64,000 bases of DNA from Hemerocallis citrina (Eukaryota > Streptophyta > Magnoliopsida > Asparagales > Asphodelaceae). The translations under genes were made by a program, and so were the position numbers. Of the stretch, positions 1-12,095 are shown piece by piece. The stretch is from NCBI GenBank assembly GCA_017893485.1, contig CM030360.1, forward strand, positions 1,456,501 through 1,520,500, in the 5' to 3' direction. The notes below the pieces were generated by a model, which did no database searches, was not told the origin of the DNA, and worked only from the letters and a program-made list of their open reading frames with translations. Each line of letters opens with the position of its first letter. Position 1 is the first letter of the stretch.

Positions 1-889
1 ATAAACAAGAGGGTAAGAAGAAGAAGAACATCAAAACCATCATTCAAATAAACAAACAAACAAACAAACATACAAACAAAGAAAGCATGAAGAAACCCCC
101 ACCTAGTTCTCTTGTTGGAAGAACTTGCTAGCATAACTTCTCCTTCCCCTAGCTTTAGAAATCTTCTACTAAACCTACAAGAGAACTCTCAAATTAGTAT
201 GAGACTTTCTCTCTTTCTTTTCCTTTCTTTTCTTTCTTTCTTTCTTTCTTTCTTTTGTTTTCTAAAATGAGAGAAGGAGGAGAAGGAGGGGCTATTTATA
301 GGAGGGGAGAGTGGTGGAAAGTGCAAAATGACACTCACACATTTGCAAAAACCTCCTTCCCCCTTTTAAGGGCCGACCATACCTTAGGGAGGGTAGGCTT
401 GGTGAGGTGGAGGGGTGTTATATGGTGGAGGTTTTATTTGAGGGTTTCTAGAAGGGTTCTAACACTTCTCATGCATACAAACCTAGGTTAAACCTCCTAA
501 TCAAACCCTTAACCATCCCTACTAGGTTATAGTAAAATAAGTGTTGTCCAAAAATACACAACACACAATTTGTATGATGTACTAATCGACATACTACACG
601 TATGTACGCCTATATGTCTGTATACTGGAAAATCTTTGCATAATCCGTATAAAAATAATTAAATCTTGGAAATAATAATAAAATAAATTTTATTATTAGT
701 TCAGAAGATCACGGTATCAATTTGATACAATACGGATATATACTGACCGATATCTGGTTACAGATAATGTCTAGGAGCAAACCGGGTAAAAATCATCAAA
801 ATGTTCTAATTTTGGAATTAAAACAAAATAATAATAAAATAATAATAAAATAATAATTTATATACGGTAATATCCGTCCGGGATATTAC
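1..889 (-). mobile_element. Partial LTR of a minus-strand Ty3/gypsy element
   Basis: Read on the minus strand, the segment begins TGTAATATCCCGGACGG at 889, a typical TG..  start of a gypsy LTR of the TGTAAYAYCCC class. It continues as AT-rich DNA to the window edge. A minus-strand TATA-like box (CTATAAATAG) lies near 291-300, and the CCCCACCT tract near 97-104 has a counterpart in the larger gypsy LTR at 7911-10941. The rest of the element lies outside the window, so family is inferred from the LTR end only. Confidence 0.55.
205..256. repeat. (CTTT)n pyrimidine microsatellite
   Basis: Nearly pure run of CTTT units with a few interruptions, just beside the putative TATA box of the LTR. On the minus strand it is a (AAAG)n purine tract. 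Confidence 0.9.
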
Positions 890-1454
890 AATCATGACCA
901 CCATCTCCAACTACCGTCACCATCACCGGACACCATCTGTACCATCATCTCCACCACCACCAAAACCGATCACCATCACCTCTGAAACCCATCTCTACCA
1001 ACCACCACCACCCTGACCACCATCTCCACCACCTCCGAAAAACATCACCATCACCTTCATCTCCAAAAATAATTTAAAAAATTAAAAGAAGAAAAACAGA
1101 AAAAAATCGAAAAAAGTAACAAAGAAAAAAAACAGAAAAAGTGAAGAAGAAGACGAACTGAACATAGAAGAAGATAAGAGGGTATTTTTGTAATTGCACG
1201 TTAATTCTATTAAAAAATTAACAAAAATTGTTTTTGGTCCAATTTTTAAAACATTGGGTGCTATTGGGGTATTACATAACTTCGGGTGTGTATAGGGTAT
1301 TCATATGCCTTTACGTCCTTAACCCAAAATATATTCACCACCTCTATCAAATCTGAACCGTTTGATATTAGCATTTAACTATTTTTCTTTTTCATTAAAA
1401 AAATAAGTGCTTCATCCTTCATATACATGACAAACCTTCAATAATCATCTGCAA
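890..1454. other. Low-complexity intergenic DNA
   Basis: 890-1060 is a diverged CAC/ACC/CAT trinucleotide-rich tract. 1065-1165 is purine-rich. The rest is AT-rich. No frame here resembles a known protein. Confidence 0.6.
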
Positions 1455-1760
1455 AAATGATTATCTACTTCTGACCAACCATTGTCTCATCTACTCACAA
1501 AACTACTGAGATCACAAATACCAGAATGTATTGACTCAAAAAGTTGCGTACTCCTATATACCAAACTAAATGGTTTTCTAGTGAACATAATATGAGTACA
1601 AATTTCACATTTTTCATATTTTAATGAAGTGTCATTTAGCAAAGTCATGAGTTTTAACAAGAGCAAACAATTTATTATATAGTTCACATGTCCTAACCTA
1701 TTATGCTGTGTTCAAGGACTACACAAATTAGAACTACCATTACCAATTGTTTCGTTTGTT
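1455..1760 (-). pseudogene. Copia GAG-pre-integrase fragment
   Basis: The minus-strand translation reads RLGHVNY, then KYEKCEICTH and TRKPFSLVYRSTQLFE followed by IHSGICDLSSF. This is the H..H..C..C zinc-binding GAG-pre-integrase segment leading into the Ty1/copia integrase core. The frame closes with stops just after the ICDL block, no RT or RNase H follows, and no LTR is recognisable nearby. It is a fragment of a minus-strand copia polyprotein. Confidence 0.75.
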
Positions 1761-2084
1761 AAACTCAATTTACACATGTCATTAATTATATTGGCAAATT
1801 ATAAAATAATAGTAATAGGAGTTAATACAGAATTACACTACCACATTTTACAAAATCGTTTGTTTTCTCTCGAAGAGTTCTTTCCTTTATTCTTTCTTCA
1901 TCATCTTCGAAATGCTAAACGAGAAAATGATCAATATGTTATTTTAATACCTCATATCTTAAGAATATATAATAATAATAATAAGATATATGAAATTAAT
2001 AGGTGGGCCTATAGTAATAGTTTATGGACTTGGGTTTATGAAGAATATTATTGGGCCTTGAATAATTATGTTGGCTGATGAGAT
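1761..2084. other. Unassigned AT-rich DNA
   Basis: No gene or repeat family recognised. A short open frame runs on the plus strand but has an AT-driven composition and no known motif. Confidence 0.4.
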
Positions 2085-2294
2085 TTAGGCTACATGGTTG
2101 TGTGTAGGCCTGGGTCTGTGTGCTGGATGGCATGCTCACATGAACAGCAAGTGCTGCCAATGAACAAGGGGTACCAAATAGTCATGACACATTTTGTGAG
2201 GCAAGCCTGTGGTGGGTCATTGTTAGGACTTGTTTTTCACGTGTGCGCACACTCGTAGCCGCGTGCGCAACTGAGCCGGGCTCGGGGTGTTACA
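2085..2294 (-). mobile_element. Probable gypsy LTR end fragment
   Basis: At 2294 the minus strand starts TGTAACACCCCGAGCCCGG, the same TGTAACACCCC terminus as the gypsy LTR ending at 10941. The other edge of this fragment cannot be placed; it blends into unassigned DNA around 2085. Confidence 0.45.
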
Positions 2295-4440
2295 GTTATA
2301 ATTCTACTATGCACACACAGTACAATGAACGAGAAAGAACAAAATGTAAATAATGGAGTCACATCCTCCATTACGGGATGCTCCCACCTACGTTACAGAC
2401 ATTTGTCACATAACTTATACATCAATCTTTATTAGAGAAACAAATATATGATTTCACACAAACTGCAAATGGAGAGTTAGCCACTATACTTGTATACACA
2501 GTATGATAAGACACACTTAAGAATCCTAGACATGCTAATTATAGCACGAGATTAATTATGATCAAAATTTCCAAACATGTGATCACTCCCACAAAATAAC
2601 ATAGCTCATTTAATCGAAGTTGGGATAACCCATTCAACAAATGAAAATACTAATAGAGATTAAGTAGATCATACCGACACTTCACGTTAAAACTGTTTTC
2701 CATGTTCGATGGAGAAGCCTACCATGTGCAGACTTATTTATCCTTCAAGCAAACTTCCAAGAGAGGAAACAATAATTTCCAACACATGCAATTTGTAATT
2801 TTTTTTGAAATTCCTACAATCATCATAGAAGATAGTCAATATGTAATTATTTATGTCACAATAAGCCTATGTCTAAAAATAATTCCTTGAACTTTAGCTC
2901 ACAGCAATATATTCAAACTCATAAGAATAAAAAATGATTAACATTTTGGAACTTCAGCACTTAGCAACAAAACTTAAGCAAACAATTAAGCAATGACTAA
3001 ACCATAGATACGAGAGACGACTTATCTTCATATTTGGATTCATCCAAGTAACATCGTCACTGCACCACTAGCTCCAACAATTGCATCCACATTCATATCT
3101 CTTAATGCAATCATCATAAGTTGTTGGTCAAATATCAATTATTTTCATAAACGTCATCCCATATTGTGATTTCCTTTTCCAACAGTTAAATTCAGAACTA
3201 CTAAATCTCTTTAGTTTAGAAACTTTCACGAATGATCTTATTTTTCCATCTAAAAAAGAATAAACAATAAATTCCAAAAAATATAGTGTCTTATTCTGAA
3301 CAATTACTACTTACGTAATTTTAGTAAAAGGAGGTGTTTTTTTCTTCTCTAAAACTGTGTAATAAACAATTAAAACAGAAAATAAAATTAAAAGAATAAG
3401 CATTAATCTTTAAGTTAAGATTGGAACAATTCTTGATGAAGATAGAGGTGAATTCTGGTTGGATCCAGCATGTGAGCGAGTTAGATCCAACAGTCAGCAG
3501 GTCGGGTTCAATAGCTTGCAGATCGGGTCTATTTCGGGACTGACTCGGATCCAGCAAGCAAGCTCACAGAGAGGGGGTCCGGTTGGTTACTTGCTGGTCT
3601 GGTACACTCGGGTTTGCGGGTTTGGTTTGACAAACAAACCAAATAGCAATACACCCAAACAACAATCACACAAGTCAACCCAACACCAAATCCAAACAAC
3701 AAACTCCAAATCAAACCACACAACCCCAAAGAATCACTCAACACCAAATCCTACACCACATCAAATCAAACAGAAACAGAGAAGGGGGTTTTCTTGATGT
3801 GGTGGCGGGGCATGGAAGTTGCAGCCGCAAGTGGCTTGATGGCGGTGGCAGGCAGCGCCGGCAGCCACGATGCCAGACAGCAGCGGCGGCCACAACACTG
3901 CATGGTGGCAACGACAATGATGTCCTGACGAACAGAGATTTCGACCACGATATTCAACTTTCTTAATCTTACAAATAAATTATTAAATCTAATATCTCAA
4001 GATTGCTGATAATTATGAGACAATAAGAAAAGAGATATTAGGGTTACAGTTTAATATCCATACACCTTGAGATATTATATCCTGATTATCAGAATTGAAA
4101 TAATCTCAGGCATTATCACATGACCAGTATATATGGGATAAGACTGGATTTTGGGTATTGGTCTTTTGGCCCACTCAATCCGATCTAATAACTTACAGAT
4201 AATACGTGCAAACATGTGTTTCCCAATATAATATTATACACAATAACATTCTATATATATTGAGAATATACCTATATATATAACACCCTCTTCCCGGATC
4301 CCAACATCCTCATCCATCCTCCTCTCGCCCCCCAACCCAAACCCCAACCTCCTCATCCCTCTTCATCCCTCCTCCGGGTCCAAATCTGAACCATCCCCCA
4401 ACCCTAACCTCTGCCCTCCTCCCTCCTCCAGATCTGATCG
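2295..4440. other. Intergenic DNA without recognised genes
   Basis: AT-rich from 2295 to 3430. 3440-3800 has mixed composition with short repeats of a GGATCCAGCA-like word. 3800-3920 is GC-richer (GGCGGTGG, GCAGCGGCGG). 3960-4290 is AT-rich with several ATATAT blocks. 4300-4440 is C/CT-rich. It is probably old retroelement DNA, but no coding motif supports a family. Confidence 0.4.
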
Positions 4441-5157
4441 ACCCTCGAGACTCTCCTGCATGAAGGGTGACACGGAGAGGGCTAGGTGCACGTAGGTCGC
4501 GACTCAGAGCGATGTTAAGGGCTCACAAGATGTCATCTTTAAAGTTTTGGAATTCTGCCTGAGTAACTGGTGTCCCTCCGTCCTGGCAGACTCTTGGTGC
4601 TGATCGGTTCATTGGGATGAGACTCCTTTGCTTAAGATGAGGAGGGGACCCTCTCCGAGCCCTTGGGAAGGGGGATCTTCTGGGCCTCTTCCTTCGAGGG
4701 AGAATGACCCCTCTGACTTCTTTGGTGCTCTGGATGAGGGACCTCATCGCGAGATCGCCTCTCATCCAAGAAGATTCAGAGGTCAACTCCTTGTTGACGA
4801 TTGACGATGACCTAACGGAGGTCTCTTGAATCATGAGGGTTGTGCAAGGCTGCCAAGGCGGTGGACGGATTGTGGATCGAGACATGGCCATGGAGAGGGG
4901 CTATTTTTGACGGCTTCGGCGGGAGCCCCCTGGTGCAGCCCTCCTATACATGGAAAGAGCCTGCTGATGAGGCGGCTGTTTAGGCTGAGGATGCTGGACT
5001 TGTTGGTCTGTTTGAGGAAGAACATCTTGGAATGTGGGAGGAGGAGGAAAAGGAGTGGCTCTTCAACTGGACGTTGCTGCCTTCCTTTTTCTTTTCGAAG
5101 GCATGACTGGAAACTGCTTTCACTGGTGAAATATGGTTGGATTGCTTTTACTATTTC
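4441..5157 (-). pseudogene. Gag N-terminal region of a Tat-type Ty3/gypsy element
   Basis: Lies just downstream (minus sense) of the LTR and primer site at 5158-5700, where gag should start. Minus-strand frames give a basic start (MPSKRK), a Gln/Pro-rich stretch (QTDQQVQHPQPKQPPHQQ), then YRRAAPGGSRRSRQ and, in another frame, TPVTQAEFQNFKDDIL. This composition and order fit the leader and N-terminal part of a Tat-lineage gag. Several stops and frame changes are present, the capsid core is missing, and everything after about 4440 is gone. Assignment rests on position and style, so it is moderate. Confidence 0.5.
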
Positions 5158-5175
5158 CCATAGACGACGCTAATA
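5158..5175 (-). promoter_or_regulatory. Probable primer-binding site of Tat-type element
   Basis: On the minus strand the LTR end ..GCAGCAACA is followed by TATTAGCGTCGTCTATGGGA. This resembles the conserved GCGCCGTCT(G/A)TGGGA primer-site and leader block of Tat-type gypsy elements. Confidence 0.5.
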
Positions 5176-5700
5176 TGTTGCTGCTAATTTCGGTGTGGGA
5201 GCAAAGATGCTAACTTCTTGCCGGTATTGACCGTTTCTTGATGCCGCTACTGACCTGCAAAAAGTACAAAACACCGGAACTGTTCCCGGCGACCAACCCT
5301 CCGATGCTCAACTCAGTAATCAAGAAGATTATGAAAGAGCTTTTGTGGAGAAAATCTGATTACCTTTTTTATGGTGAGGATAGAGGGATATTTATAGTCA
5401 CCTTTGGAAAAAGTTTCGAGATAATTACTTATCTCTACTTCCCAGTGTTTTTGGATAAGAAATAATGTTTAAATCGGTTTATGATAAGAGATTTGGTTTA
5501 AACCGTCTCTTAGATTTAATCATGAATTTGAATTACTCTTTAAATGTCTTGGGTTTGTTCATAATGGGATGTCACCCTGACCCAGTAAGACAGACCCATT
5601 TTTGGGTTATTGGGCTTGGAGAAGACTCGTTCCCATTTTCAAACCCGTTTGTAGTGGAAATTACTGTTTTACCCCTTGAGAGCTTTGAGATTCATGCCCA
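5176..5700 (-). mobile_element. LTR of a minus-strand Tat-type Ty3/gypsy element
   Basis: The minus strand starts TGGGCATGAATCTC at 5700 and ends GCAGCAACA at 5176 (525 bp). It has a TATA box (CTATAAATATCCC near 5385-5397). About 90 bases further on is the R/U5-type block GAGCATCGGAGGGT..CCGGTG..TTTTTGCAGGT, characteristic of Tat LTRs. A primer site follows at once. The right edge abuts the broken protease end of the gypsy element at 5701-10941, which suggests insertion into it or a junction by deletion. Confidence 0.65.
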
Positions 5701-7006
5701 ATTTGAACGTTCCTGATTCAGTTTTATTTTTAGCCATATCACTACTGACATAACTCTGCACAGAAAAATATTAGGTTCAACACCTAACACTTTTGCAGAT
5801 TTGGGAGACACAAATGTATGCGATGACCCAGTATCAAAAAAACCTTTGGCTTTTATTCCATTAATCAAAATATGTCCTATTACATGAAGAATCATAATAC
5901 TCAATACTTCACATTATTCTCAAACAAAATTTTATTTGATACACTTCACCCTAAAATTCTTGCATACCAGTGAGCACATCTTCAGAGTTTTATGCATCTT
6001 CCTCTGTGAATGCAAAAACTCGCCCTTGCCTCTGAGACTTTTCTTTTTTCCACGGCTAATTCCCGCTTCCACCTTGCTTCAGCTGTGGATAGTTCGGTTG
6101 AATGTGCCCTTCTTTGCTGCATTGAAAGCAAGTCCGAGTCCTTGCTGGCTTAGGACACGCTGACCTGTAGTGGCTCAACTCTCCATAGTTGTAACAAGTC
6201 ACTCCTTGAGCTGACGGTACTTCTTTGCTGGGCTCTTTGAATCTGCCATTCTTGTCCGGGAACTTCCTTCCACTTTGATTTGCTGCTGCCGGCCTCTTAT
6301 TCTTGTTCCGAGTTTCTTTCTTCAGTTGGAACTGCTCCATGTCTGCTTCCATCATAGCTGGTCTTCTGAAGAGCTTGTCAAACCTCCTGATCCCTAACGG
6401 TATCGTTCGAGATCTCAAGTTTGGCATCAAGCCCTGTTCAAACTTCCTTCTTCCTTGCCTCATCCACTATTAGCTCAGGAGCATACATCGACAATTGCGT
6501 GAACTTAGTTTCATACTCCCCCATAGACATGTTGCCCTGCTGCAGGCTCATGAACTCCATGGCCTTCTTCTCTTATATGTCCATAGGGAAGTAATGATCC
6601 CTGAAATCTTCCAAGAAAGCTTCCCAAGTCACAGGCTCCTCACTAAAGGTTCTCTTCACAGACTGCCACCACACATCGGCATCCTTCTCCAGCTGTATTT
6701 TGGCCAACTTCACCTTGCTGGCTGCAGTGGTCTCCAAAACCTCAAAGACCGTCTCCATCTGCCTTATTCAGTCATCTGCCGCATTAGGATCGACTTGCCC
6801 TTAGAATACTGGCAGCTTCATTCGCTTGAAAGAATCCACCCATTTGATGGGATCCAATTTTGGAGTTGCTGGTCCTGCTCCATTATTTTGAAGGCATCCA
6901 GGGTCTGATAAACCCTGACAATCTCAATCTCTAGATCGAGCCTGCCCTCATTGGCTCCATCAACTCCCTCTTTGTTGTTGTCATTTCTGGTTCTTGGCCC
7001 TGTCAT
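5692..7006 (-). pseudogene. Ty3/gypsy gag-protease polyprotein, broken
   Basis: Start chosen at ATG 7006 (MTGPRTRND). The order in minus sense is as follows. A retrotransposon gag core lies at about 6760-6570 (ADVWWQSVKRTF, TWEAFLEDFRDHYFP). A basic linker follows. Two CCHC-type zinc knuckles lie at about 6205-6090 (CYNYGELSHYRSACP and CFQCSKEGHIQPNYP); the first has Y instead of the usual second C, and in the second the last C is N. A retropepsin segment with FFDTGSSHTF lies at about 5860-5810. The frame is cut by several stops and at least two shifts. Nothing of RT, RNase H or integrase follows because the element is truncated near 5700. Gag packages the RNA and protease matures the polyprotein. 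Two damaged knuckles plus the truncation make it non-functional. Confidence 0.85.
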
Positions 7007-7234
7007 TTCCGAGTTTACAAAACAAACCATTTGGTTAGAGAAAAATACACCTCATAAGAATCCACATCAATTGCTCAAAATATAAAATTTTATTCATCTG
7101 CAAAAAATCCACACACCAAAATAGTAACAAATAAACCGATTTATTCAAAATAGTTCATACATCTATGAAAACAGCTAAACAGATCTATTCCATTCAAGTC
7201 TAGAAGATGAAAACAAACTTAATAGCAATCAAAT

Positions 7235-7719
7235 GTGAAGGTGCCTCTTGGCTTCTCTGAGTTCCTCTCACAGTTCCTCAAGCTCTATCTCCAACTCGTC
7301 GCAGCGTCATATGAAATCTTTCTTTCCCCACTTAGTATATTCGTCCAACTTGGTGGAATGTCGATCTGCTACTCGTTGAGCTTCTTCGAGATCTTCTATT
7401 CTCCCTTTCATAGATGTTATACATCGTTTATTCACCAAATCATGCTCCTCCAGATGGGTAGCTCACCACTGATAAACATACACCTCACGTCGAAGTGACG
7501 CGAAGACATGATCCTTCTTGGTTAGTTTAGATGATTCGTCCGAAGATTCACCCGAAGTTTCCTTATGAAGGGAGTGATCTCCCGTGATTCCTGCGGTTCC
7601 TCCACTTCTGCTAGCTCTTCTTCAAACTCCTCTTTCGGATCTTCCTCAGAATCCTCTAAAGGGTCCTCGAAGAAATCTTCTTCTTCCACATTTCCTATAG
7701 GATCTTGATTATCTGCCAT
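7235..7719 (-). pseudogene. Acidic/coiled-coil ORF in the gypsy leader
   Basis: Begins with ATG 7719 (MADNQDPIGN), 170 bases inside the primer site. It encodes an extremely acidic stretch (EEEDFFEDPLEDSEEDP), then, after a stop near 7522 and a frame change, a heptad-rich helix (GRIEDLEEAQ, DELEIELEEL, EELREAKRHL). Probably an upstream leader ORF, or the N-terminal part of gag in this family. No catalytic motif is seen. It ends about 230 bases before the gag core ATG at 7006. Confidence 0.5.
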
Positions 7720-7892
7720 CTTACAGAAAATGGAAAAGAACATCAGTACACCAAAAGAGTAACATAAATGCAAGTTCAATCAACTACACATTTATGACTT
7801 TAAAACTGATACACACACTTCTAATTTCCACCTAGGTACTCACACTCTAATGTCCATTCCTCGTACCATGTTTAATATTACTTATTGAAGTC

Positions 7893-7905
7893 GGCTCTGA
7901 TACCA
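7893..7905 (-). promoter_or_regulatory. Primer-binding site, tRNA-iMet type
   Basis: The minus strand reads TGGTATCAGAGCC, complementary to the 3' end of initiator tRNA-Met. It lies 5 bases after the LTR end ..GGCGATACA. It fixes the element's orientation and its LTR boundary. Confidence 0.9.
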
Positions 7906-7910
7906 CTTTC

Positions 7911-10900
7911 TGTATCGCCCCAAAATTTCAATACAGAAAATACGAGACACATCTAGAATTTTTGCTTCAATGTAACTTAAACACAACACAATAATACAGG
8001 GAAATAAAAACTTTCATTACATTAGTTTTCATTACAAAGCACAACGGAAATTAATACACAATTAATGAAACTTGTTCCCACATTTAAACTCCATTCTTCA
8101 CATAAATCTAAGCTTTACCTCTTGTTTAAGCCACTCACTTTCAAATCCTGCAAAACAGTTAAAACTGTGGGCACGTCAGCCACATATAACTGAGGCAATG
8201 CTGATTAAAGCAGCGATCCTCCAAAGTCTCACAACCACAAACTTGTTGCACAAAAATAAAGCAATAATGGAAAGATTCATAAATCAACAAGTGAAACTAA
8301 ACTAAATGAATGATGGTGTGTTATGAAAACAAAAGAAAAATACATACAACAATGTCCAAGAAAACAAAAATGAACACAATGCTCACTAATGCACATTTGT
8401 TCGGATTCTATGCCGCTTATATAATATAGGTCTGTGGGCAAGCCCTTAGCGTTCACCACATTATGGGATTTAATCTCTCGTTATGCATAACTTATATCCG
8501 TGACTAACTTAAGATTTAGATATTCTGTGAGTATCTGGCCCACGTCCCGGCAATTCCGTAGACTATTTCACTCACACATGAGAATCTACGAAAATACCCC
8601 ACACCGCGAGTCATCATGGAACCTCATCACACAAACATCCCATGAGCGTCGCCTCGATCTCGATAATTTCGGAGATCAATCTCACACTGCAGATGATCTG
8701 GAGACACATTCACTCATATCTTGATAATTCTGGGGATCATCTCACACCGCAGATCATATAAAGGCTTTCTACTCATGTTTGCTCTTACTTCATCATATAT
8801 CTAACTAGTACATGTCCTTAAGTTTAAACATAGAAAACCACAGCCACCAAGAGCTAGCTCACCCTACCGAACTTAACTCAACCAATTCGGAACACTAACC
8901 GACACTGGCTAATTTCCAAAATCAAATAATCTCAACTGTCGATATCTAGGGTCCTACTCAACCTCTAGAGTTCACACACTAGACATATCAACAAATCCTC
9001 TTCTAGGGTTCTTTATAACAACCCTAACTTCTCATACGAATCCACAACTAGATTCATTAATCAATTATTCCATCTTTTTACTCATTTCCAAAAATACACC
9101 TTTCCACATAATCTCAAATTTATACATCAATTCCCCAATTAAATTCATCTCATCAAAATATTGAATTTTGGTAAACAAAAAGATTGCTATAAGCGTCTTA
9201 TTTCTCAAATAAATGGACATCCACTTCCATGATTGATAATTTCATTTATAAAAATCAATTTAATTCAACAATACTTCCATAACTCAATTCCCAATATTTC
9301 TTTCCATATATGAAACTACCATATTAATTCTGGGATTTCAATCTATTTAAAACTGAAACCAACTCACTTTGAATTCTGGGATTTATCCCTTAAAATTTGA
9401 ATCTTCATGTTCTAAATATCTGAAACTTTAATCACTTAAAATATGAAATTTATATCCTCAATAAATCTGAAAGCATATCGTTCAAAGCTAAAACATATGC
9501 TCTTCAGATCAAGGATTTATACTCCTTCAAAACATATACTTTTATCACACGATTTGCAATTCAAATATGCAAAAATCTGAAACTTTGTTTCAAAAAAAAT
9601 AAAATATGAAACTAACGTTATAAAAATCTGAAACTTGACCCTTCAAAACTTGATATTTCGATCAATCGAACTTCATACAAAACTCTAGATCTTTATCACA
9701 ATATGTAGCATGCATGTACTAGGGTTAAACTCTAAACCCTAGCACAAAACTCGTGCCCTCAAAGAAACCACCCGAGCCCCTCTCAATTACAGGCCGAGGG
9801 TTGCACAGTGCAGACCTGAGCACTGTGCTGACCCCGACACTATTCAACCCCCAATTCGAAACCCCTTAATGCTTCAAATTACATTTAAACATCACTTCAT
9901 GCACAAATCTTCTAGAATTTAAATTATAAATATTCATTTAATAAAATAGGGAATAAATCATCAAGATCTCCTCTTTAAATTGATCAAACATGAGTTTTAA
10001 GATCATACAACAAATTCTAATCAACTACAATATTATTTAGGATCATTCCATCAAATAGTAGATTAAAAATTCAATCTTTCATGGTCTATCAACATATATC
10101 ATTCAAGAATAAAATACTCATGAACATCTCATATAAAAGTTCAATTTTTTATCACATTAAAATTTATTAACTCCATCTATCATTCATCACAACAATTAGT
10201 CATGCATTCATGTTATAAAATGAACATAGATCTAAAATAAAACACTAGCATGTTATCTACACACTTGCATCACCATAAATATATATACACATCAAGATAG
10301 ATGAAGAAACACCCACCTTTAGTTGAAATTTGACACAGACGCTTCGAGTCCTTCTCTTCCTTAAGCAAGATGATCTCCAACTCCAAGCCACCAACAGCAA
10401 ACAAAAGAAATCTGAAACCTACTGCCATCTATATATATGGCCGGGATTTTAATTAGGATTTTTGTGCAGAATTTTGCATAAAAGTCCTCAAGAATCAATT
10501 ATTTTGTGAATTACTTATTCATACAAATCAATCAGATCTCTTTCCTTATCTAATTCAATCAAATATTTTATTCCATCTTATCACCAGACCCTCCTACACT
10601 TTGCCGGCCCCAATTCAGATTAAAAATATTTTTAATCTTAATTTTCTGGTTTTTATATGGGCAAAAAAATCAATTCTTTCACACATTCAATTTATATTAA
10701 CATAATGTCCAAAATATAAGTTCCTTCATTCAAATAATTTTGAAAAATGAAAATATTATATATAATAAGAGAAAATAATTAATGACAACAAAATTCTAAG
10801 AGTTTAAAATTTTCATAATCTTGCACATATTTTGCACATGCAAAAACAGTAATTAATGAAAACAGTCAAATTTGTCAAATACATCAATTTCTTATTATTT

Positions 10901-10941
10901 AATAATTCAAAATTATTCATTTTAATTTATGGGGTGTTACA
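7911..10941 (-). mobile_element. 3.0-kb 5' LTR of minus-strand Ty3/gypsy element (chromovirus-like)
   Basis: The minus strand begins TGTAACACCCCATAAATT at 10941 and ends TTTTGGGGCGATACA at 7911, followed directly by the tRNA-Met primer site. Length is 3031 bp; LTRs of this size with a tRNA-Met primer and a CCHC gag are usual in Tekay/Del chromoviruses, so that lineage is inferred. A minus-strand TATA-like run (CCATATATATAG) lies near 10427-10440. A repeated block of about 90 bp, containing GGAGATCA..CTCACACYGCAGAT, occurs at about 8650-8760. The matching 3' LTR is not in the window. Confidence 0.85.
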
Positions 10942-11605
10942 TCAATGAAGCCGTAAAATTTGAAAAGAAGTGAAAACAGCTCGACGAGATAGTAGGGCGA
11001 GCTAGGGGGCGCTCGCAACTGTCGCAGGCCATCAGATCCTTTAGAAAAGTGTGCACGCTCAAGATGGGTACTCCTAAATTGGCCACGTCACCCCACGGGC
11101 TCCACTCCCATCCTCTGCCACTCGATCCCCCCGAAATGTGAGCTAGCTCTTGATCCACGCCCGCGATCGCCTCACATCATCGCGGCTCCATCTCCATCGA
11201 TCAAATCACTCAACAGGCAAGTCGATGCGTGATGAATGGAAAAGATCGCGCCAAAATTTGTCTTTAAAAATCCCAGAAATTCATTTTAAATTTGAAAATT
11301 TGATTAGGAAAATCCAAGAATAAATATTTAATTCGAAAAATTAATTAAAATTTCTGAAAAATCATTTAAATTTGGTTTTATTAATTAAAAAAAACTGAAA
11401 AAGTGATTTTAAAATTGGGTATTTTAAAATTTGAAAAAATTCAGAAAATCCAAAAATTTACAGAAAAATCCAGGAAAATATTCGCCACCTTCAGAAGTTT
11501 CTGATCAGTTCCAGGTATCTTCAGTACACCCTGAAAGCTAAGATTGTATTTCAGAATCTAAAAACAAGGCGAACTACTTCCCGAAAGCCAATAAAATTGT
11601 CTCCC
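10942..11605 (+). other. Remnant 3' internal region of a Tat-type gypsy element
   Basis: Sits directly upstream of a polypurine tract and LTR in plus orientation. 10937-11220 is GC-rich. On the minus strand it has an open frame that includes SGRGWEWSPWGDVANLGVP, possibly part of the antisense ORF common in Tat elements, but no known domain can be asserted. 11230-11500 is AT-rich with repeated AAATTTGAAAA-like words. Confidence 0.4.
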
Positions 11606-11621
11606 GGGAGTGGGGGGCTTA
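11606..11621 (+). promoter_or_regulatory. Polypurine tract of Tat-type element
   Basis: GGGAGTGGGGGGCTTA immediately precedes the LTR start TGATAATTG. This is the plus-strand priming site for reverse transcription and marks the downstream LTR as the 3' copy. Confidence 0.7.
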
Positions 11622-12095
11622 TGATAATTGAAAAAATCGCAACAAATCAGAGTCATACGATTCCAGCACAAATCTCAAAGCTTCTACAGGCAGATTAGTC
11701 ATAATGGACATTTTTAACAGGTTTGGGCCTTCTCCAGGCTCCTCTACAAGGCATTGGCAGCTTTTAAGCCCATCAAAAGTGACTGATTAGTCCCACTAGG
11801 AGAGACAACCAGCCCAGTAGGGCTGGAAGTCAAATCTCTTATCCCCAAACAAGAGAGTCTTATCAGTAAATGGGGAGAATCAAACTGGAGATAAGGAATT
11901 CAGATCAATCTCATATACTGTTTCTCAGGCCTATAAATACCTTCCCCCTCCCCAGTCAGAAGGTAATCGGTAACTGACAATTTCTCTCTAAAACTCTTTT
12001 TCTCTCTTTGGTTCTGACTTGAGCGTCAGAGGGTTTGTCGTTGGGGCTATCCCCGATGTTTCAGGCTTTTTGCACGTCCATCGGTCGCGTCAACA
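11622..12095 (+). mobile_element. 3' LTR of plus-strand Tat-type Ty3/gypsy element
   Basis: Starts TGATAATTGAAAAAATCGC after the polypurine tract and ends about CGCGTCAACA. It has a TATA box (CCTATAAATACC at about 11932-11943). Downstream is the Tat R/U5 signature GAGCGTCAGAGGGTTTGTCG..CTATCCCCGATG..GGCTTTTTGCA. Its first 20 bases match the start of the LTR at 59890 (TGATGAGGGTGAAAATCGC), so the two belong to related families. The 5' part of this element is missing. Confidence 0.7.

Noticed and set aside
255..491. Open frame of 78 codons
   Set aside because: Lies within a gypsy LTR, begins in repeat-rich DNA and has no known motif; taken as chance.
3766..3957. Minus-strand frame rich in Cys/Ala/Arg
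   Set aside because: Composition follows a local GC-rich repeat of GGCGG/GCAGC; no family.
7911..10941. Host genes within the 3-kb LTR
   Set aside because: Short frames only, no motifs; the interval is bounded by TGTAACACCCC and the primer site.
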